Counted from the first letter of the stretch, positions 9,431-22,759 are shown. The stretch: DNA of 64,000 nucleotides from SAR116 cluster bacterium AG-355-O21 (GCA_003280605.1 QCEM01000001.1:62001-126000); one strand, 5' to 3'. Numbers and translations: made by a program. The notes: generated by a model from the letters alone, not told the origin.

Positions 9431-10597
9431 TCAGTAAGACTTTGGCAAACCCAAGGTTCGCTCGGCAATATAGTTAAGGATTAATTGTGGGCTTACCGGC
9501 GCGATGCGGGCGATCATGACTTCCCGCATCAGCCGTTCCACGTGGTACTCTTTGGCATATCCCATGCCGCCATGCGTCATCACCGCCTGGGTACAGGCCT
9601 TAAACCCGGCTTCGCCGCCCATATATTTGGCGGCATTTGATTCTGAGCCACATTCCTGACCATTGTCATAGAGCCAGGCTGCTTTCGCGGCCATCATATA
9701 AGCACCTTCTAATTCCATCCAATTTTCCGCTAAGGGGTGTTGGATAGATTGATTCTGGCCAATGGGCCGGTCAAAAACCTCGCGCGTCTTAGCGTATTCA
9801 ACAGCCCGTCCAAGGGCGTTTTGGCCAATGCCGACGGCTTCTGCGCCAATCAAGATGCGCTCCGGATTTAAACTATGCAGAATATACCGAAAGCCCTTGC
9901 CTTCCTCACCGATACGGTCTTCCTCCGGCACCGGCAGGCCATCGAAAAAGACTTCGTTACTGTCGACCGCAGCACGGCCCATTTTGGGGATTTCGCGGAT
10001 GTCACAATAACGGCGGTCAAGATCTGTGTAGAATAGGGTCAAGCCGTCGGTTGGCTTTTTCACTTGCTCCCGCGGTGTGGTCCGCGCCAGCAGCATAATT
10101 TTGCCAGCCTCTTGAGCCGTCGTGGTCCACAGCTTTTTACCGTTTACGATATAGCCGTTTCCATCGCGGTCGGCGCGGGTCTTAATGTTGCTGGTATTTA
10201 GACCGGCATCAGGCTCAGTCACCCCAAAGCAGGTTTTAACCCGCCCCTGGACCAGGTCCGGCAGCCAGCGTTGGCGTTGTTCTTCATTGCCAAAGACGAC
10301 GATCGGGTGCGGCCCGAAAATATTGATATGGATTGCCGAGGCCGCGCTCATGCCGCCCGATGACCGCGCTACCGCATGCATCATCACCATTGCCTCGGTG
10401 ACCCCCAGGGCCGCCCCGCCATACGCTTCGGGCATGGCAATACCGAGCCAGCCGCCTTCGGCCATGGCCCGGTGAAACTCCTCGGGAAATGTTCCTGTAC
10501 GATCACGCTCGTACCAATAATCATCACCAAATTCGGCGCATAAACGATCAACGCTTTCACGAATCGACTGCTGCTCGTCGGTTAATGCGAAATCCAC
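9431..10597 (-). CDS. Acyl-CoA dehydrogenase
   Basis: MDFALTDEQQSIRESVDRLCAEF; CFGVTEPDAGLNTSNIKTRADRDG; MTHGGMGYAKEYHVERLMREVMIARIAPVSPQL. Confidence 0.93.
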   Translation of the reverse strand: MDFALTDEQQSIRESVDRLCAEFGDDYWYERDRTGTFPEEFHRAMAEGGWLGIAMPEAYGGAALGVTEAMVMMHAVARSSGGMSAASAIHINIFGPHPIVVFGNEEQRQRWLPDLVQGRVKTCFGVTEPDAGLNTSNIKTRADRDGNGYIVNGKKLWTTTAQEAGKIMLLARTTPREQVKKPTDGLTLFYTDLDRRYCDIREIPKMGRAAVDSNEVFFDGLPVPEEDRIGEEGKGFRYILHSLNPERILIGAEAVGIGQNALGRAVEYAKTREVFDRPIGQNQSIQHPLAENWMELEGAYMMAAKAAWLYDNGQECGSESNAAKYMGGEAGFKACTQAVMTHGGMGYAKEYHVERLMREVMIARIAPVSPQLILNYIAERTLGLPKSY

Positions 10598-10713
10598 AAA
10601 CCCTCTCCACTTTTAATTATTGCTTTTCCAACCACGACGATTGAAGCATGCCGCCGACGGCAAGGGAAGTCCTCGCGGCAGGATGCCGCGGCGGCGACAC
10701 GAGCGCACATTGC

Positions 10714-12141
10714 TTAGACCGAAAACCCGCCAAGTTTCGTTTCTAAATATTCCGCAATACCCTTGCGTGAGCCTTCTCGGCCAAGACCGCTGTCCTTGAT
10801 GCCGCCAAACGGTGCGGCTGCAGCACTGGGATTAATGTCGTTGATCCCGACAATCCCGAAATCTAAGCCTTCAAACATTCGCATAGCACGGGAAATATCG
10901 CGCGTGTAGACATAGGCGGCCAGTCCGTAATGGGTGTCATTGGCCATCGCTAATGCTTCTTGATCATCATCAAAGGCCATAATGGGGGCAACCGGGCCAA
11001 AGGTTTCCTCACGGTAAATGGTCATTTCAGGGTCAATGTTCGCCAACACTGTCGGCGCATAGAAAAAGCCTTTATCCAGACCATCTGCGGTCAACCGCTC
11101 ACCACCGCAAACCACCTCTGCACCCTTGGCGCGGGCGTCATCAACCTGGGCGGCAACCTTGGCCACCGCCGCCTCGTTTACCAAGGGACCGATTGCGACC
11201 CCGTCGGTGAGCCCATTACCGGCCAACATTTTACCGGCCCGGCTGGCCAATGTATCAACGAACGCATCATGAATGGAGCGGTGAACAAAGATCCGGTTCG
11301 GGCTGATACAGGCTTGCCCGGTATTTAAAAACTTAACCAATTGCGCGCCTTTGGCCGCATGCACCGGGTCGGCATCCGCAAACACCAAGAATGGCGCATG
11401 ACCACCAAGCTCACAGGAGACACGTTTCATATTACCTGCCGCTTGCCCGGCCAGCATTTTGCCAACCGCCGTGGAGCCGGTGAACGTTAATTTGCGAACC
11501 TTTGGATTGTTTACAAATTCATCACCGACCGGGCGCGGGTCCGCCGCCGTGACCAGATTCGCAACCCCGGCCGGCACACCGGCTTCTTGCAGAATTTTAA
11601 AAATTGCGATGGCGCATAGTGGTGTCGCTTCAGCTGGCTTCAAGACCACCGTACAGCCTGCCGCTAGGGCTGGTCCGACCTTACGGGTGATCATCGAAAT
11701 CGGATAGTTCCAAGGTGTAATCGCGGCGACCACACCCACTGGCTGCTGCAGGGCGATGAACCGTTGATCACCGCGGGGTGCTGGAATTGTCTCGCCATAG
11801 ACGCGCTTTGCTTCCTCGGCAAACCACAGCAAGAAATCGGCACCATATTGCACCTCAGTGCGTGCTGCCCGAATTGGCTTACCCTGTTCGGTGGTCATCA
11901 ATTGGGCCAGCTCTTCCTTGCGGTCAAGCATCAATTGATAGGCTTTATAAAGGATCGCCGAGCGGGCATAGGCGGTGGTTGCCCGCCAGGCCGGAAAAGC
12001 GTCATGGGCCACCTCGATGGCCGCGCGGGCTTCGGCCTGGCCGCCGTCAGCAACATGCTCAATCACCTCGCCTGTCGCCGGATTGATGACGGCAAAGCTT
12101 TTACTGCCCTGAATTTCGGTCCACGCTCCATTGACCAGCAT
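10714..12141 (-). CDS. NAD(P)-dependent aldehyde dehydrogenase, succinate-semialdehyde dehydrogenase-like
   Basis: Likely start MLVNGAWTEIQGSKSFAVINPATGEVI; VAAITPWNYPISMITRKVGPALAAGCTVVLKPA; FTGSTAVGKML; CELGGHAPFLVF; GQACISPNR. Confidence 0.9.
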   Translation of the reverse strand: MLVNGAWTEIQGSKSFAVINPATGEVIEHVADGGQAEARAAIEVAHDAFPAWRATTAYARSAILYKAYQLMLDRKEELAQLMTTEQGKPIRAARTEVQYGADFLLWFAEEAKRVYGETIPAPRGDQRFIALQQPVGVVAAITPWNYPISMITRKVGPALAAGCTVVLKPAEATPLCAIAIFKILQEAGVPAGVANLVTAADPRPVGDEFVNNPKVRKLTFTGSTAVGKMLAGQAAGNMKRVSCELGGHAPFLVFADADPVHAAKGAQLVKFLNTGQACISPNRIFVHRSIHDAFVDTLASRAGKMLAGNGLTDGVAIGPLVNEAAVAKVAAQVDDARAKGAEVVCGGERLTADGLDKGFFYAPTVLANIDPEMTIYREETFGPVAPIMAFDDDQEALAMANDTHYGLAAYVYTRDISRAMRMFEGLDFGIVGINDINPSAAAAPFGGIKDSGLGREGSRKGIAEYLETKLGGFSV

Positions 12142-12431
12142 CGCAGCCTCCTTTTGATCACATTCCCAGAAAAACCCTGTCAAAAGATGTGCCGCGAATT
12201 GACCGCTAACGCAAGCCTTGAAGCAGCTTACAGGTTGAAATGACGGTAATTTGAAACGTTATATTTTATCCCCAAAGCGCCTAAGCCCGGGCCGATTGGC
12301 CGGCTGTTGCGCCGGCGTCAGGCTGCGGCTTTAAAAAGCCCGCTCAGTGGCGTTTGAGAACGGTTCCCTTTTTCGTCAATCTGCTCTAAGAATTGCCAGT
12401 CTTGGACCCTAGCGAATGGAAATTCCAACCG

Positions 12432-14114
12432 ATGGCTTCCTATCAATACATTTACGTGATGAACGGTTTATCAAAAACCTTCACTGGTGGACGCGAGATC
12501 CTGAAGGATGTGCGTCTGTCATTTTTCCCAGGTGCCAAAATCGGCGTTCTCGGGGTTAATGGTTCAGGTAAATCGACCTTGCTGAAAATTATGGCCGGGA
12601 TCGATACCGAGTTTGTCGGCGAGGCTTGGGCGGCGGATGGTGTCAAAGTTGGCTACCTGGCGCAGGAACCTGAATTGGATCCATCGAAAGATGTCCATGG
12701 CAACATTCTCGACGGTCTTGGCGAAACCAAAACTCTGGTTGATCGGTTCAACGAAGTGAGCGCACGGTTTGCCGAAGAAATGACCGATGATGAGATGAAT
12801 GACCTGCTTGCCGAACAGGCCGAGCTGCAGGAAAAGATCGATGCTGCCGATGCCTGGGATCTCGACCGCAAAGTTGATATTGCGATGGATGCCTTACGCT
12901 GCCCGGCAGGCGACGCTGATGTGACGCAGCTTTCCGGAGGTGAGCGCCGCCGCGTCGCACTCTGCAAATTGCTTATGTCGACCCCGGATATGCTTCTGCT
13001 TGATGAGCCAACCAACCATTTGGACGCCGAATCGGTGGCCTGGTTACAGCGCTTCCTGCATGATTTTCCAGGAACTGTCGTGACCGTTACCCATGATCGC
13101 TACTTCCTGGATGAGGTTGCCGGCTGGATCCTCGAACTCGATCGCGGCCGCGGCATTCCCTATGAAGGCAATTACAGCGGCTGGTTGCTGCAAAAGCAGA
13201 AACGTCTGGAACAAGAAGGTCGCCAAGAAGCCTCGCGGATGCGGACTCTGAACCAAGAATTGGAATGGGTGCGATCCTCACCGCGCGCACGGCAAGCAAA
13301 AAGCAAAGCACGGATCACGGCTTTTGAAGATTTGTTCGCCCAAAGCAAAGAGAAAAATCCCGATAGCGCACAGATTGTTATCCCTGCCGCCGAACGCCTT
13401 GGCAATGTGGTCATCGAAGCCAATAAACTACACAAGGGTTTTGGCGACGAACTATTGATCGAAGATTTGTCCTTCAACCTGCCGCCCGGCGGGATTGTTG
13501 GTGTCATCGGCCCGAACGGCGCCGGTAAAACAACATTGTTCCGAATGATCACTGGCCAAGAAACCCCTGATGACGGAACTTTTAAAGTCGGCGAAACAGT
13601 GATGCTTGGTTATGTCGACCAGTCGCGTGATGCCCTTGGTGCCGATAAGACCGTTTGGGAAGAAATTTCCGACGGCATGGATGAAATTGACCTTGGCAGC
13701 CGGACCATGGCCAGCCGTGCGTATGTGGGCATGTTCAACTTTCGCGGCGGTGACCAACAGAAAAAGGTTGGCCAGCTATCCGGCGGCGAGCGGAACCGTG
13801 TGCATCTTGCCAAGATGCTGAAATCGGGTGCCAATGTGCTGCTGCTCGATGAGCCGACCAACGATCTTGATGTGGAAACCTTGCGGGCATTGGAAGATGC
13901 TCTATTGGCTTATGCTGGCTGTGCCGTTGTGATCAGCCATGATCGCTGGTTTTTGGACCGGATTGCGACCCATATCCTGGCCTTTGAGGGCGACAGCCAC
14001 GTGGAATGGTTCGAAGGCAACTATCAAGCCTACGAAGCTGACAAAAAGCGCCGCTTGGGCGATGATGCCATCGAACCACACCGCATTAAATATAAACCCA
14101 TCAAGCGCAGTTAA
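12432..14114 (+). CDS. ettA: Energy-dependent translational throttle protein EttA (ABC-F ATPase)
   Basis: [56 protein letters not shown]; two Walker A and [12 protein letters not shown] / [13 protein letters not shown] motifs. Confidence 0.96.
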   Translation: MASYQYIYVMNGLSKTFTGGREILKDVRLSFFPGAKIGVLGVNGSGKSTLLKIMAGIDTEFVGEAWAADGVKVGYLAQEPELDPSKDVHGNILDGLGETKTLVDRFNEVSARFAEEMTDDEMNDLLAEQAELQEKIDAADAWDLDRKVDIAMDALRCPAGDADVTQLSGGERRRVALCKLLMSTPDMLLLDEPTNHLDAESVAWLQRFLHDFPGTVVTVTHDRYFLDEVAGWILELDRGRGIPYEGNYSGWLLQKQKRLEQEGRQEASRMRTLNQELEWVRSSPRARQAKSKARITAFEDLFAQSKEKNPDSAQIVIPAAERLGNVVIEANKLHKGFGDELLIEDLSFNLPPGGIVGVIGPNGAGKTTLFRMITGQETPDDGTFKVGETVMLGYVDQSRDALGADKTVWEEISDGMDEIDLGSRTMASRAYVGMFNFRGGDQQKKVGQLSGGERNRVHLAKMLKSGANVLLLDEPTNDLDVETLRALEDALLAYAGCAVVISHDRWFLDRIATHILAFEGDSHVEWFEGNYQAYEADKKRRLGDDAIEPHRIKYKPIKRS

Positions 14115-14122
14115 GCACCCTA

Positions 14123-14145
14123 CGGACAGCCCAAAGGGCTGTCCG
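14123..14145 (+). terminator. Hairpin downstream of ettA (possible terminator without a strong U tract)
   Basis: CGGACAGCCC-aaa-GGGCTGTCCG perfect 10-bp stem immediately after the ettA stop. Confidence 0.4.
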
Positions 14146-14286
14146 AGATGGTTTTGCCGTTAACGCCGGGGCGCATATTCAAGCTCACGGCCGGCCTGTT
14201 AAGCTGTGTGAACTGTCCGATTATTCTTTTTTGAGGTCGCGAACAGATTAGCTGCTTGCATGCCCAGCGTTTAGATTCGTTGGTCT

Positions 14287-15288
14287 ATGCCAAGAATGCA
14301 AGGAAGCCCAATCGTGACCGCAGGCCAGCTTTCCAGTGTGCAAACAGTGCGTGCGATCCTTTGGGCGATTGCGGGCATGGTGGTTTTTTCCTTGCAAGAC
14401 GTCATCATCAAATGGATGAGCGGCGATTATCCATTGCATGAAGTTGTCTTTCTGCGGACTTGTTTCGGTTTAGGTCTGACGCTGATTATTGCGCATTTCG
14501 AAGGCGGCTTGAAAATCTTAAAGACACGGCGGTTATCGCTGCACCTGTTGCGTGGCCTGTTTATTGTGATCTGCAACGCGACCTATTTCACGGCGCTGGC
14601 GACCATGGCCTTAGCTGAAGCCATGGCGATTTTTTTCGTCGCCCCGCTTTTTATCACCGCGCTTTCCGTTCCCTTTCTTGGCGAGCATGTGGGGTGGCGC
14701 CGATGGTTGGCGGTCGCCGGCGGTCTGTGTGGGGTGCTATTAATCGTCCAGCCTTCCAGCAGCGCTTTTCAGTGGATTGCCGTCTTGCCGCTGTTTTCCG
14801 CGCTCGGATACGCCGCAACACAGCTTTTGACGCGCCGCTTAGGCGCGACGGATGCCGCCTCCACAATGTCTTTTTACATTCAACTCACCTTGTTGGGTTT
14901 CAGCCTGTTGATGGGCCTGAGCATCGGCGACGGCAAATTATCCGGTTCCGGTAACCCTAATCTGGAATTTTTAGTACGGGCCTGGGTCTGGCCGGAATTG
15001 CAAGATATGGGCTTTTTTGCGCTCTCTGGCTGCATGGTCGCGGTTGGTGGCTTCGCTGTGTCCCAAGCTTATCGGACCGCCGCGGCAACCACGGTCGCGC
15101 CGTTTGAGTATTTGGCTCTGCCGTTTGCCATGCTTTGGGGCTTTTTGATTTGGGGCGACTTTCCAAACACACTTGCCTTTGCTGGTATCGCCTTGATCAT
15201 TCTTGCCGGTTTGGTGGTGATTTTACGCGAGCGCCAAAAAGGCCAAGTTCTGTCATCGGCACGGCCACTTACATCACGCCATCGGTAG
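14287..15288 (+). CDS. DMT-family transporter (EamA domains)
   Basis: Ten predicted TM segments; VRAILWAIAGMVVFSLQDVIIKWMSGDYPLHEVVFLRTCFG. Confidence 0.88.
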   Translation: MPRMQGSPIVTAGQLSSVQTVRAILWAIAGMVVFSLQDVIIKWMSGDYPLHEVVFLRTCFGLGLTLIIAHFEGGLKILKTRRLSLHLLRGLFIVICNATYFTALATMALAEAMAIFFVAPLFITALSVPFLGEHVGWRRWLAVAGGLCGVLLIVQPSSSAFQWIAVLPLFSALGYAATQLLTRRLGATDAASTMSFYIQLTLLGFSLLMGLSIGDGKLSGSGNPNLEFLVRAWVWPELQDMGFFALSGCMVAVGGFAVSQAYRTAAATTVAPFEYLALPFAMLWGFLIWGDFPNTLAFAGIALIILAGLVVILRERQKGQVLSSARPLTSRHR

Positions 15289-15313
15289 ACCTTTAGGCCA
15301 AGCTTACAGGCCC

Positions 15314-15964
15314 TTAAGTCGCCCCTAACTCGGCTTGAAAATCACCCTCAATGCCAAGCAAAACAGCCCGATATAGGCCACGGAAGGTTGTCACGATTTC
15401 ATCAAACGGCACATCGGCATACGTGCCGCGATCAAGAATATATTCCATATGCCGGTTACCGGCCTGGTCATATTCATGGAACAAGGAATCATTATGGCCG
15501 TCGAAGGCGAGCGGTTTTAAACCGAACTTTTCACACATGGAGATGTTAAAAGCCGGCGTTGCTTTGACCCATTTACCGTTTAGCCAAATATCTGCATAGG
15601 AATGCCAGGCAAAGATGTCACTGCCCATGCGTTCCAGCAATTTTTCCGTCGCTAAATGATTCATTACATCGGCATAACCGGGACGCGCCGGGACCCCAAT
15701 CACCCGACAGCAGGCGGTCAGCAATGCTGCTTTTGAGACACACCAACCGCGGCCGTTCATAAGTGTCGCCTTAGCAGAATAACTGCTGCGGTCACCCATC
15801 GGCACATAGGGGTCATAAAGAATGTCGTCACGGACCGCATGGAACAGCCGCAGCACCTGGCTCAACTGATCACCGCTGCCGGCGGTACGCGCGGCAAACT
15901 CAATGATGAGCGGGTCATCACTTTCAATAAAGCGGCCGGCCGCCAAATAGTTATCCGGTTGCAT
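15314..15964 (-). CDS. Transglutaminase-like family protein
   Basis: ATLMNGRGWCVSKAALLTACCRVIGVPARPGYADVMNHLAT...WHSYADIWLNGKWVKATPAFN (Cys/His/Asp arrangement). Confidence 0.85.
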   Translation of the reverse strand: MQPDNYLAAGRFIESDDPLIIEFAARTAGSGDQLSQVLRLFHAVRDDILYDPYVPMGDRSSYSAKATLMNGRGWCVSKAALLTACCRVIGVPARPGYADVMNHLATEKLLERMGSDIFAWHSYADIWLNGKWVKATPAFNISMCEKFGLKPLAFDGHNDSLFHEYDQAGNRHMEYILDRGTYADVPFDEIVTTFRGLYRAVLLGIEGDFQAELGAT

Positions 15965-15982
15965 GTCTTGGCATCCCTGCAG

Positions 15983-16783
15983 TTAACAATCAGCTGTCAC
16001 GGTATGGGCATGGTTGAGGGGACCATGACCGCTGCCATATCCCGGCGCAGCGGCAATTGCCGCCAGCACAAATTTTCGGGCACGGGCGACCGCGGCCTCA
16101 ATTGATAGGCCCTGCGCTAACCCTGCCGCGATGGCGGAGGCCGTTGTGCACCCTGTGCCATGGGTATGGCGGGTATCGATCCGCGGGCTCTCAAAAACAT
16201 GCTGGCCATTTTGGGTCACCAACACATCGGTCACTTGGGGGCCTGCCAGATGGCCGCCTTTCATCAACACGGCTTGCGGCCCAAGGGCCATCAGCTGAGT
16301 CCCGACCCGGCGCAGATCATCAACTGTTTTCACGGTCTGACCGGTCAATGTCTCAGCCTCAGGGGCATTCGGTGTGAGCACCGTTGCCCGCGGGATCATG
16401 GTCGTGCGCATGGCCGCCACAGCATCACCGGCAAGCAAGGAATGCCCACCCTTGGCAATCATCACAGGATCAACAACCACTGCCGATGTTGACATTTTAG
16501 CGTCCAAGCGCGCCGCCACCGTCTCGATCACGGCGGTTGTTGCCAACATACCGGTTTTGACACAATCAACCCCAAGATCGTCGGCAACCACGTCAATCTG
16601 CTGTTCGATCATATCAAGCGGGGTTTCATGTACGGCAAACACCCCACATGTGTTCTGTGCCGTCAGCGCGGTAATGGCGGTCATGGCAAAGCCGCCAAGG
16701 GCAGTGACTGTCTTGATATCCGCTTGAATGCCGGCACCACCGCCAGAATCCGATCCAGCAATAATCAAAACCCGCCCATGCAT
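15983..16783 (-). CDS. thiD: Hydroxymethylpyrimidine/phosphomethylpyrimidine kinase
   Basis: MHGRVLIIAGSDSGGGAGIQADIKTVTALGGFAMTAITALTAQNT; RHTHGTGCTTASAIAAGLAQG. Confidence 0.95.
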   Translation of the reverse strand: MHGRVLIIAGSDSGGGAGIQADIKTVTALGGFAMTAITALTAQNTCGVFAVHETPLDMIEQQIDVVADDLGVDCVKTGMLATTAVIETVAARLDAKMSTSAVVVDPVMIAKGGHSLLAGDAVAAMRTTMIPRATVLTPNAPEAETLTGQTVKTVDDLRRVGTQLMALGPQAVLMKGGHLAGPQVTDVLVTQNGQHVFESPRIDTRHTHGTGCTTASAIAAGLAQGLSIEAAVARARKFVLAAIAAAPGYGSGHGPLNHAHTVTADC

Positions 16784-16837
16784 TTCCGCCATTCTCACCC
16801 TCGCCCGCCGGTCACTCCAGCGTATCGCTTGAAACCG

Positions 16838-18196
16838 TCAGGCGACGCTGTCACTGGCAGAAATCGCTGCCGCAATCCGGTCAACCACCTGGGTAATTTC
16901 ATCCTCATCTTCGCCTTCAGCCATCACCCGAATAACCGGTTCGGTGCCGGACGGCCGCAAGACCACCCGTCCCCGTGTCGCCAATTGCGCTTCGCTTGCC
17001 GCTAACGCATCTTGCACCGCCTGATGCGCCAGCGGCTCACCACCGTTATACCGTATATTACGAAGCAACTGCGGTAATGGTTCAAAGACACGGGCAACAT
17101 CGCTCATCGGCTGCGCCGACCTGATCGCCACAGCCAAAACCTGTAACGCCGCAATCAGCCCATCGCCGGTGGTCGCATAGTCACTCATGATGACATGGCC
17201 TGACTGCTCACCGCCCAAATTGAAGCCTGCTTGATGCATCCGCGCCAAGACATAGCGGTCACCGACAGCTGTCCGCTCCATCGACAAGCCATGGCCCTCT
17301 AAGAACCGTTCTAAGCCCATGTTCGACATCACCGTGGTCACCAGGCCGCCGCCACGCAACCGGCCATCCTCGGCCCATGACGCCGCGATCAGGCCCATAA
17401 TCTGGTCACCGTCGATCAAGTGTCCACGTTCATCAGCCATGATCACTCGGTCAGCATCGCCATCAATAGCGATCCCCAAGTCAGCGCCTTCAGCGATAAC
17501 TTTTTGCTGCATCGCACTGGGTGCCGTTGCGCCGCAACCATCATTAATATTGAAGCCATTTGGCGCGTCGCCGATGGCGATCACCTCGGCACCAAGTTCA
17601 TACAGCACCGTTGGCGCAACTCGATAGCCCGCGCCATGGGCGCAGTCGATGACGATTTTCAGACCATCCAGGCGCAAATCTTTCGGAAATGAAGCTTTGG
17701 CGATCTCGATATAACGACCATGTGGATCAGCTAACCGCCGCGCCCGGCCAAGGGCCGGTGCCTCTGCTAAATGATCATGGCTGTCTTCATCGATCAGCCT
17801 TTCGATCGCCAATTCGACCTCATCGGATAGTTTGTCACCATCAGGGCCGAATAATTTGATGCCATTGTCATGATATGGGTTATGCGAGGCCGAGATCATC
17901 ACCCCTAACTCTGCCCGCATTGAGCGCGTCAATGTCGCAACCGCCGGTGTCGGCATTGGCCCAAGCAAGACCACGTCCATGCCAAGTGAGATAAAACCTG
18001 CGGTGATCGCCGGCTCCAGCATATAGCCGGATAATCGTGTGTCCTTGCCGATCACGGCCAAGCGGCGTTGATTTTTTGTTGTCGGAGCAAAATATCGACC
18101 GGCTGCCTGGGCCACTTTTAGAGCCATATCAGCCGTCATCGGGTGACGGTTTGCCATCCCTCGAATGCCGTCGGTACCAAAAAATTTACGCGCCAT
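16838..18196 (-). CDS. glmM: Phosphoglucosamine mutase
   Basis: [68 protein letters not shown]. Confidence 0.96.
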   Translation of the reverse strand: MARKFFGTDGIRGMANRHPMTADMALKVAQAAGRYFAPTTKNQRRLAVIGKDTRLSGYMLEPAITAGFISLGMDVVLLGPMPTPAVATLTRSMRAELGVMISASHNPYHDNGIKLFGPDGDKLSDEVELAIERLIDEDSHDHLAEAPALGRARRLADPHGRYIEIAKASFPKDLRLDGLKIVIDCAHGAGYRVAPTVLYELGAEVIAIGDAPNGFNINDGCGATAPSAMQQKVIAEGADLGIAIDGDADRVIMADERGHLIDGDQIMGLIAASWAEDGRLRGGGLVTTVMSNMGLERFLEGHGLSMERTAVGDRYVLARMHQAGFNLGGEQSGHVIMSDYATTGDGLIAALQVLAVAIRSAQPMSDVARVFEPLPQLLRNIRYNGGEPLAHQAVQDALAASEAQLATRGRVVLRPSGTEPVIRVMAEGEDEDEITQVVDRIAAAISASDSVA

Positions 18197-18267
18197 TTGC
18201 AAGATCCGTCTATCGCCTACCCCATCTATAAGCGATTCGACCGACAAGGCAAATCATCGTCAAAGAT

Positions 18268-19422
18268 CTATTCCTGCGCGGCGTGTGTAACAGCCTGCCA
18301 TAACCGCAGTGCTTGCGCGGTTTCAGCCACATCATGGACTCTTACAATGCTTGCACCCCGGCCGACCGCTGCCAATCCCAACGCCAGCGAGCCCGGCAAG
18401 CGGTCCTCGGCAGGTAACCGCTCAGGCGCCTCCGGAAAAGCGATTTTGGCAATGGAACTTTTCCGCGACACCCCAACCAACAACGCACAATCCAAGCCGA
18501 GAAAAAGCGACAACCAATCAAGCAGCTGCAGATTATGGCCGATGGTTTTGCCGAACCCATATCCGGGATCAACAATCAGCCGGCTAGGCGCAATGCCGGC
18601 AGCAACCGCAACATCGATCCGATCCGCGAGCCAATCATAGACGTCAAAAGGAGCAAAGTGATAGCGCGGATCAAGCTGCATATCGGCCGGCTGTCCTTGC
18701 ATATGCATCATGATCACAGGTCGCCCGCTTTGCCGTGCGACGGCAAGACTGCCGGTATCACCTGTCAGGGCGGTTACGTCGTTGATGATACTGGCACCGG
18801 CCGCAAGCGCTGCGCGCATAACGGCGGCGTGACGGCTATCAATCGAGATTGGCGTGCCAAGGTCTCGCAACCCGCGGATAACCGGCACGACCCGGTTTAT
18901 TTCCAGATCAACCGGCACCGGCGCTGCACCAGGGCGTGTCGACTCGCCGCCGACATCAATAATATCCGCTCCTGCCGCCGCCATCGCCCGCCCCTGGGCA
19001 ATCGCATCCGCCGGGTCGTGAAACTGTCCGGCATCGGAAAAGCTATCCGGGGTGACATTCAGCACACCCATGATTTGTGGGCGGTCAGAGGCGCAAGATG
19101 GCCGCTGATTGCCGCCCCGCAATGCCGTCAGCACTGTTTCAAGTTGCTGCTGCCAGCCGACGGTGGTTGCCCAACGAGACAATTTTTGTAAATCAGCGGC
19201 GGTTACCCCTGTCATGGTATAGGCGGCACCTGTTTCAGTCCGCCACCCAACCATCAATGACTGGCAGGCCAGGCCGGCCGGTGCCAAAGCCATTGCCTGA
19301 CCGGCGGCAACCGCAGCTGCCGCCCATTGGCCCGTTAGCAATGCCTGAGGACATAGGTAAAAACGCCCATCGCCCGGCAGCTCCCGGCCCGTTGGTAAGG
19401 CCATAGTGAAAGCTGCCGCCAT
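18268..19422 (-). CDS. folP: Dihydropteroate synthase with N-terminal extension
   Basis: Likely start MGMAAAFTMALPTGREL just downstream of the ftsH stop; MGVLNVTPDSFSDAGQF, ADIIDVGGESTRPGA, PSRLIVDPGYGFGKTIGHNLQLL. Confidence 0.93.
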   Translation of the reverse strand: MAAAFTMALPTGRELPGDGRFYLCPQALLTGQWAAAAVAAGQAMALAPAGLACQSLMVGWRTETGAAYTMTGVTAADLQKLSRWATTVGWQQQLETVLTALRGGNQRPSCASDRPQIMGVLNVTPDSFSDAGQFHDPADAIAQGRAMAAAGADIIDVGGESTRPGAAPVPVDLEINRVVPVIRGLRDLGTPISIDSRHAAVMRAALAAGASIINDVTALTGDTGSLAVARQSGRPVIMMHMQGQPADMQLDPRYHFAPFDVYDWLADRIDVAVAAGIAPSRLIVDPGYGFGKTIGHNLQLLDWLSLFLGLDCALLVGVSRKSSIAKIAFPEAPERLPAEDRLPGSLALGLAAVGRGASIVRVHDVAETAQALRLWQAVTHAAQE

Positions 19423-19432
19423 GCCGATGTGA

Positions 19433-21361
<1,929 letters not shown>

Positions 21362-21379
21362 GCAGCTGATCCCAATCTA

Positions 21380-22759
21380 TTACACATCTATCCACTCATC
21401 AGGTCCAAGCAGGCGACCATTGGGCCGAAATACAATATTCAGCCGATCATCGCCGCCATTGGACCGAGAGCCATCGTACCCCCTAAGGTGGTTAACAACC
21501 CTGCCGTCGTCAAGCTTTCGAATGATCGGAAAAGCCGACCGTGCTTGCCGAGGGAGTGGTGTTAAGGCCGTCACCAGCTCATGTAGCTGACGCTCACGAC
21601 GCAAATCACCCCAGCCAATTTCCCCTAAGCTGCCGCACATAATGCTTCCAAAGCCTTTGCTGACGCGGATCTCGAAGCGATTATCCCAGCGGTGCCAACG
21701 GCCATCGTCAGGGTAATGCATGGTCGCGGCATGCTGCCATTCACGGCAAATCACAATCCGGTCATTTTTTACAAATAGTACGCAGCCGCTGAGGGTTGCT
21801 GTAAAATACGGCAAGTCTGAGCTGTTTATCTGCTCGATTAAGCGGTTAAGCCGGGTTGTGCGGGGCGGATATTCAGCACCGCCAAGGGCGCGTAACAGGC
21901 GGCTCAGAAAAAATCCGCTTGCCGCCGGCGGTAATTGCCGAAGCGCAGCAATCTGAACCGAGGCCCAAGCCCCCTGATGAAGCTGGCCATGGGCGGTAAA
22001 AAAATCTTGCAGCTGACGGTCCATGACCTGCCGCGTCCGTGCCATCGCATCAGCGAACCGCCACAGTGCTGAGCGATCCGCTTCGCCCCCCGGTAGAGCT
22101 GCAAGCAAAAGCCGGTCACGAACCCGTTGGAAACGGCGGTCATGATTACTCGGATCGTCCAGCCATTGTTGACCGAAGCGTCGACAGGTGGCGATCAAAT
22201 CAAGATGTCGCACCGTCAGCAATGGGCGGATCAAATGCACACCGCGGCGCGGGTGTGCCGCCGCCATCGCCGCCAAACCTTCGGGGCCGCTCTCACGGCG
22301 CAAGCGATGAACCAAGGTTTCCAATTGATCGTCACGATGGTGGCCAAGAAATAATTGCTGGATTTTGTTATCTCGGCAAAATTGCAGCATGACCTGATAG
22401 CGCTGTGTCCGCGCCCAGGCCTGAATCCCCGTCGTCGGTGCCGCGCCATCAATGCGCAAGATATGATGGTCGATATCAAGCTGCCGGCACCAGACGCCAA
22501 CTTGCCGGGCTTCATCCCCTGCGGCGGCGCGCAATCCATGGTCAACTGTCAATACGGTCACATTGCCCCGCCGGGGGCCAAGATGCTCCACCAAAAGCCG
22601 CAGCAAAGCCATGCTGTCTGCGCCACCGGAAACAGCGACGGCCCATGGTTGATCAACTTTTGGTGCGGCCGGCAGCACGCCGGCTAATAAATTGCCAAAG
22701 ACGGTTGGTGTGACGGCGTCACCGCCGCTGCGATCACATGCGGTCTGCGGTTCAGCCAC
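21380..22759 (-). CDS. tilS: tRNA(Ile)-lysidine synthase
   Basis: PWAVAVSGGADSMALLRLLVEHLG PP-loop motif; GHHRDDQLET; probable GTG start overlapping the cpoB stop (GTGGCTGA). Confidence 0.9.
   Translation of the reverse strand: MAEPQTACDRSGGDAVTPTVFGNLLAGVLPAAPKVDQPWAVAVSGGADSMALLRLLVEHLGPRRGNVTVLTVDHGLRAAAGDEARQVGVWCRQLDIDHHILRIDGAAPTTGIQAWARTQRYQVMLQFCRDNKIQQLFLGHHRDDQLETLVHRLRRESGPEGLAAMAAAHPRRGVHLIRPLLTVRHLDLIATCRRFGQQWLDDPSNHDRRFQRVRDRLLLAALPGGEADRSALWRFADAMARTRQVMDRQLQDFFTAHGQLHQGAWASVQIAALRQLPPAASGFFLSRLLRALGGAEYPPRTTRLNRLIEQINSSDLPYFTATLSGCVLFVKNDRIVICREWQHAATMHYPDDGRWHRWDNRFEIRVSKGFGSIMCGSLGEIGWGDLRRERQLHELVTALTPLPRQARSAFPIIRKLDDGRVVNHLRGYDGSRSNGGDDRLNIVFRPNGRLLGPDEWIDV

Noticed and set aside
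12242-12430. Structured-looking GC-rich spacer upstream of ettA as a possible riboswitch or sRNA
   Set aside because: Only short, imperfect complementary segments; no recognisable class and no terminator, so not supportable from sequence alone.
18535-19191. 218-aa plus-strand ORF opposite folP
   Set aside because: Antisense to a clear folP coding region; no recognisable domain, Arg/His-rich like other shadow ORFs here.
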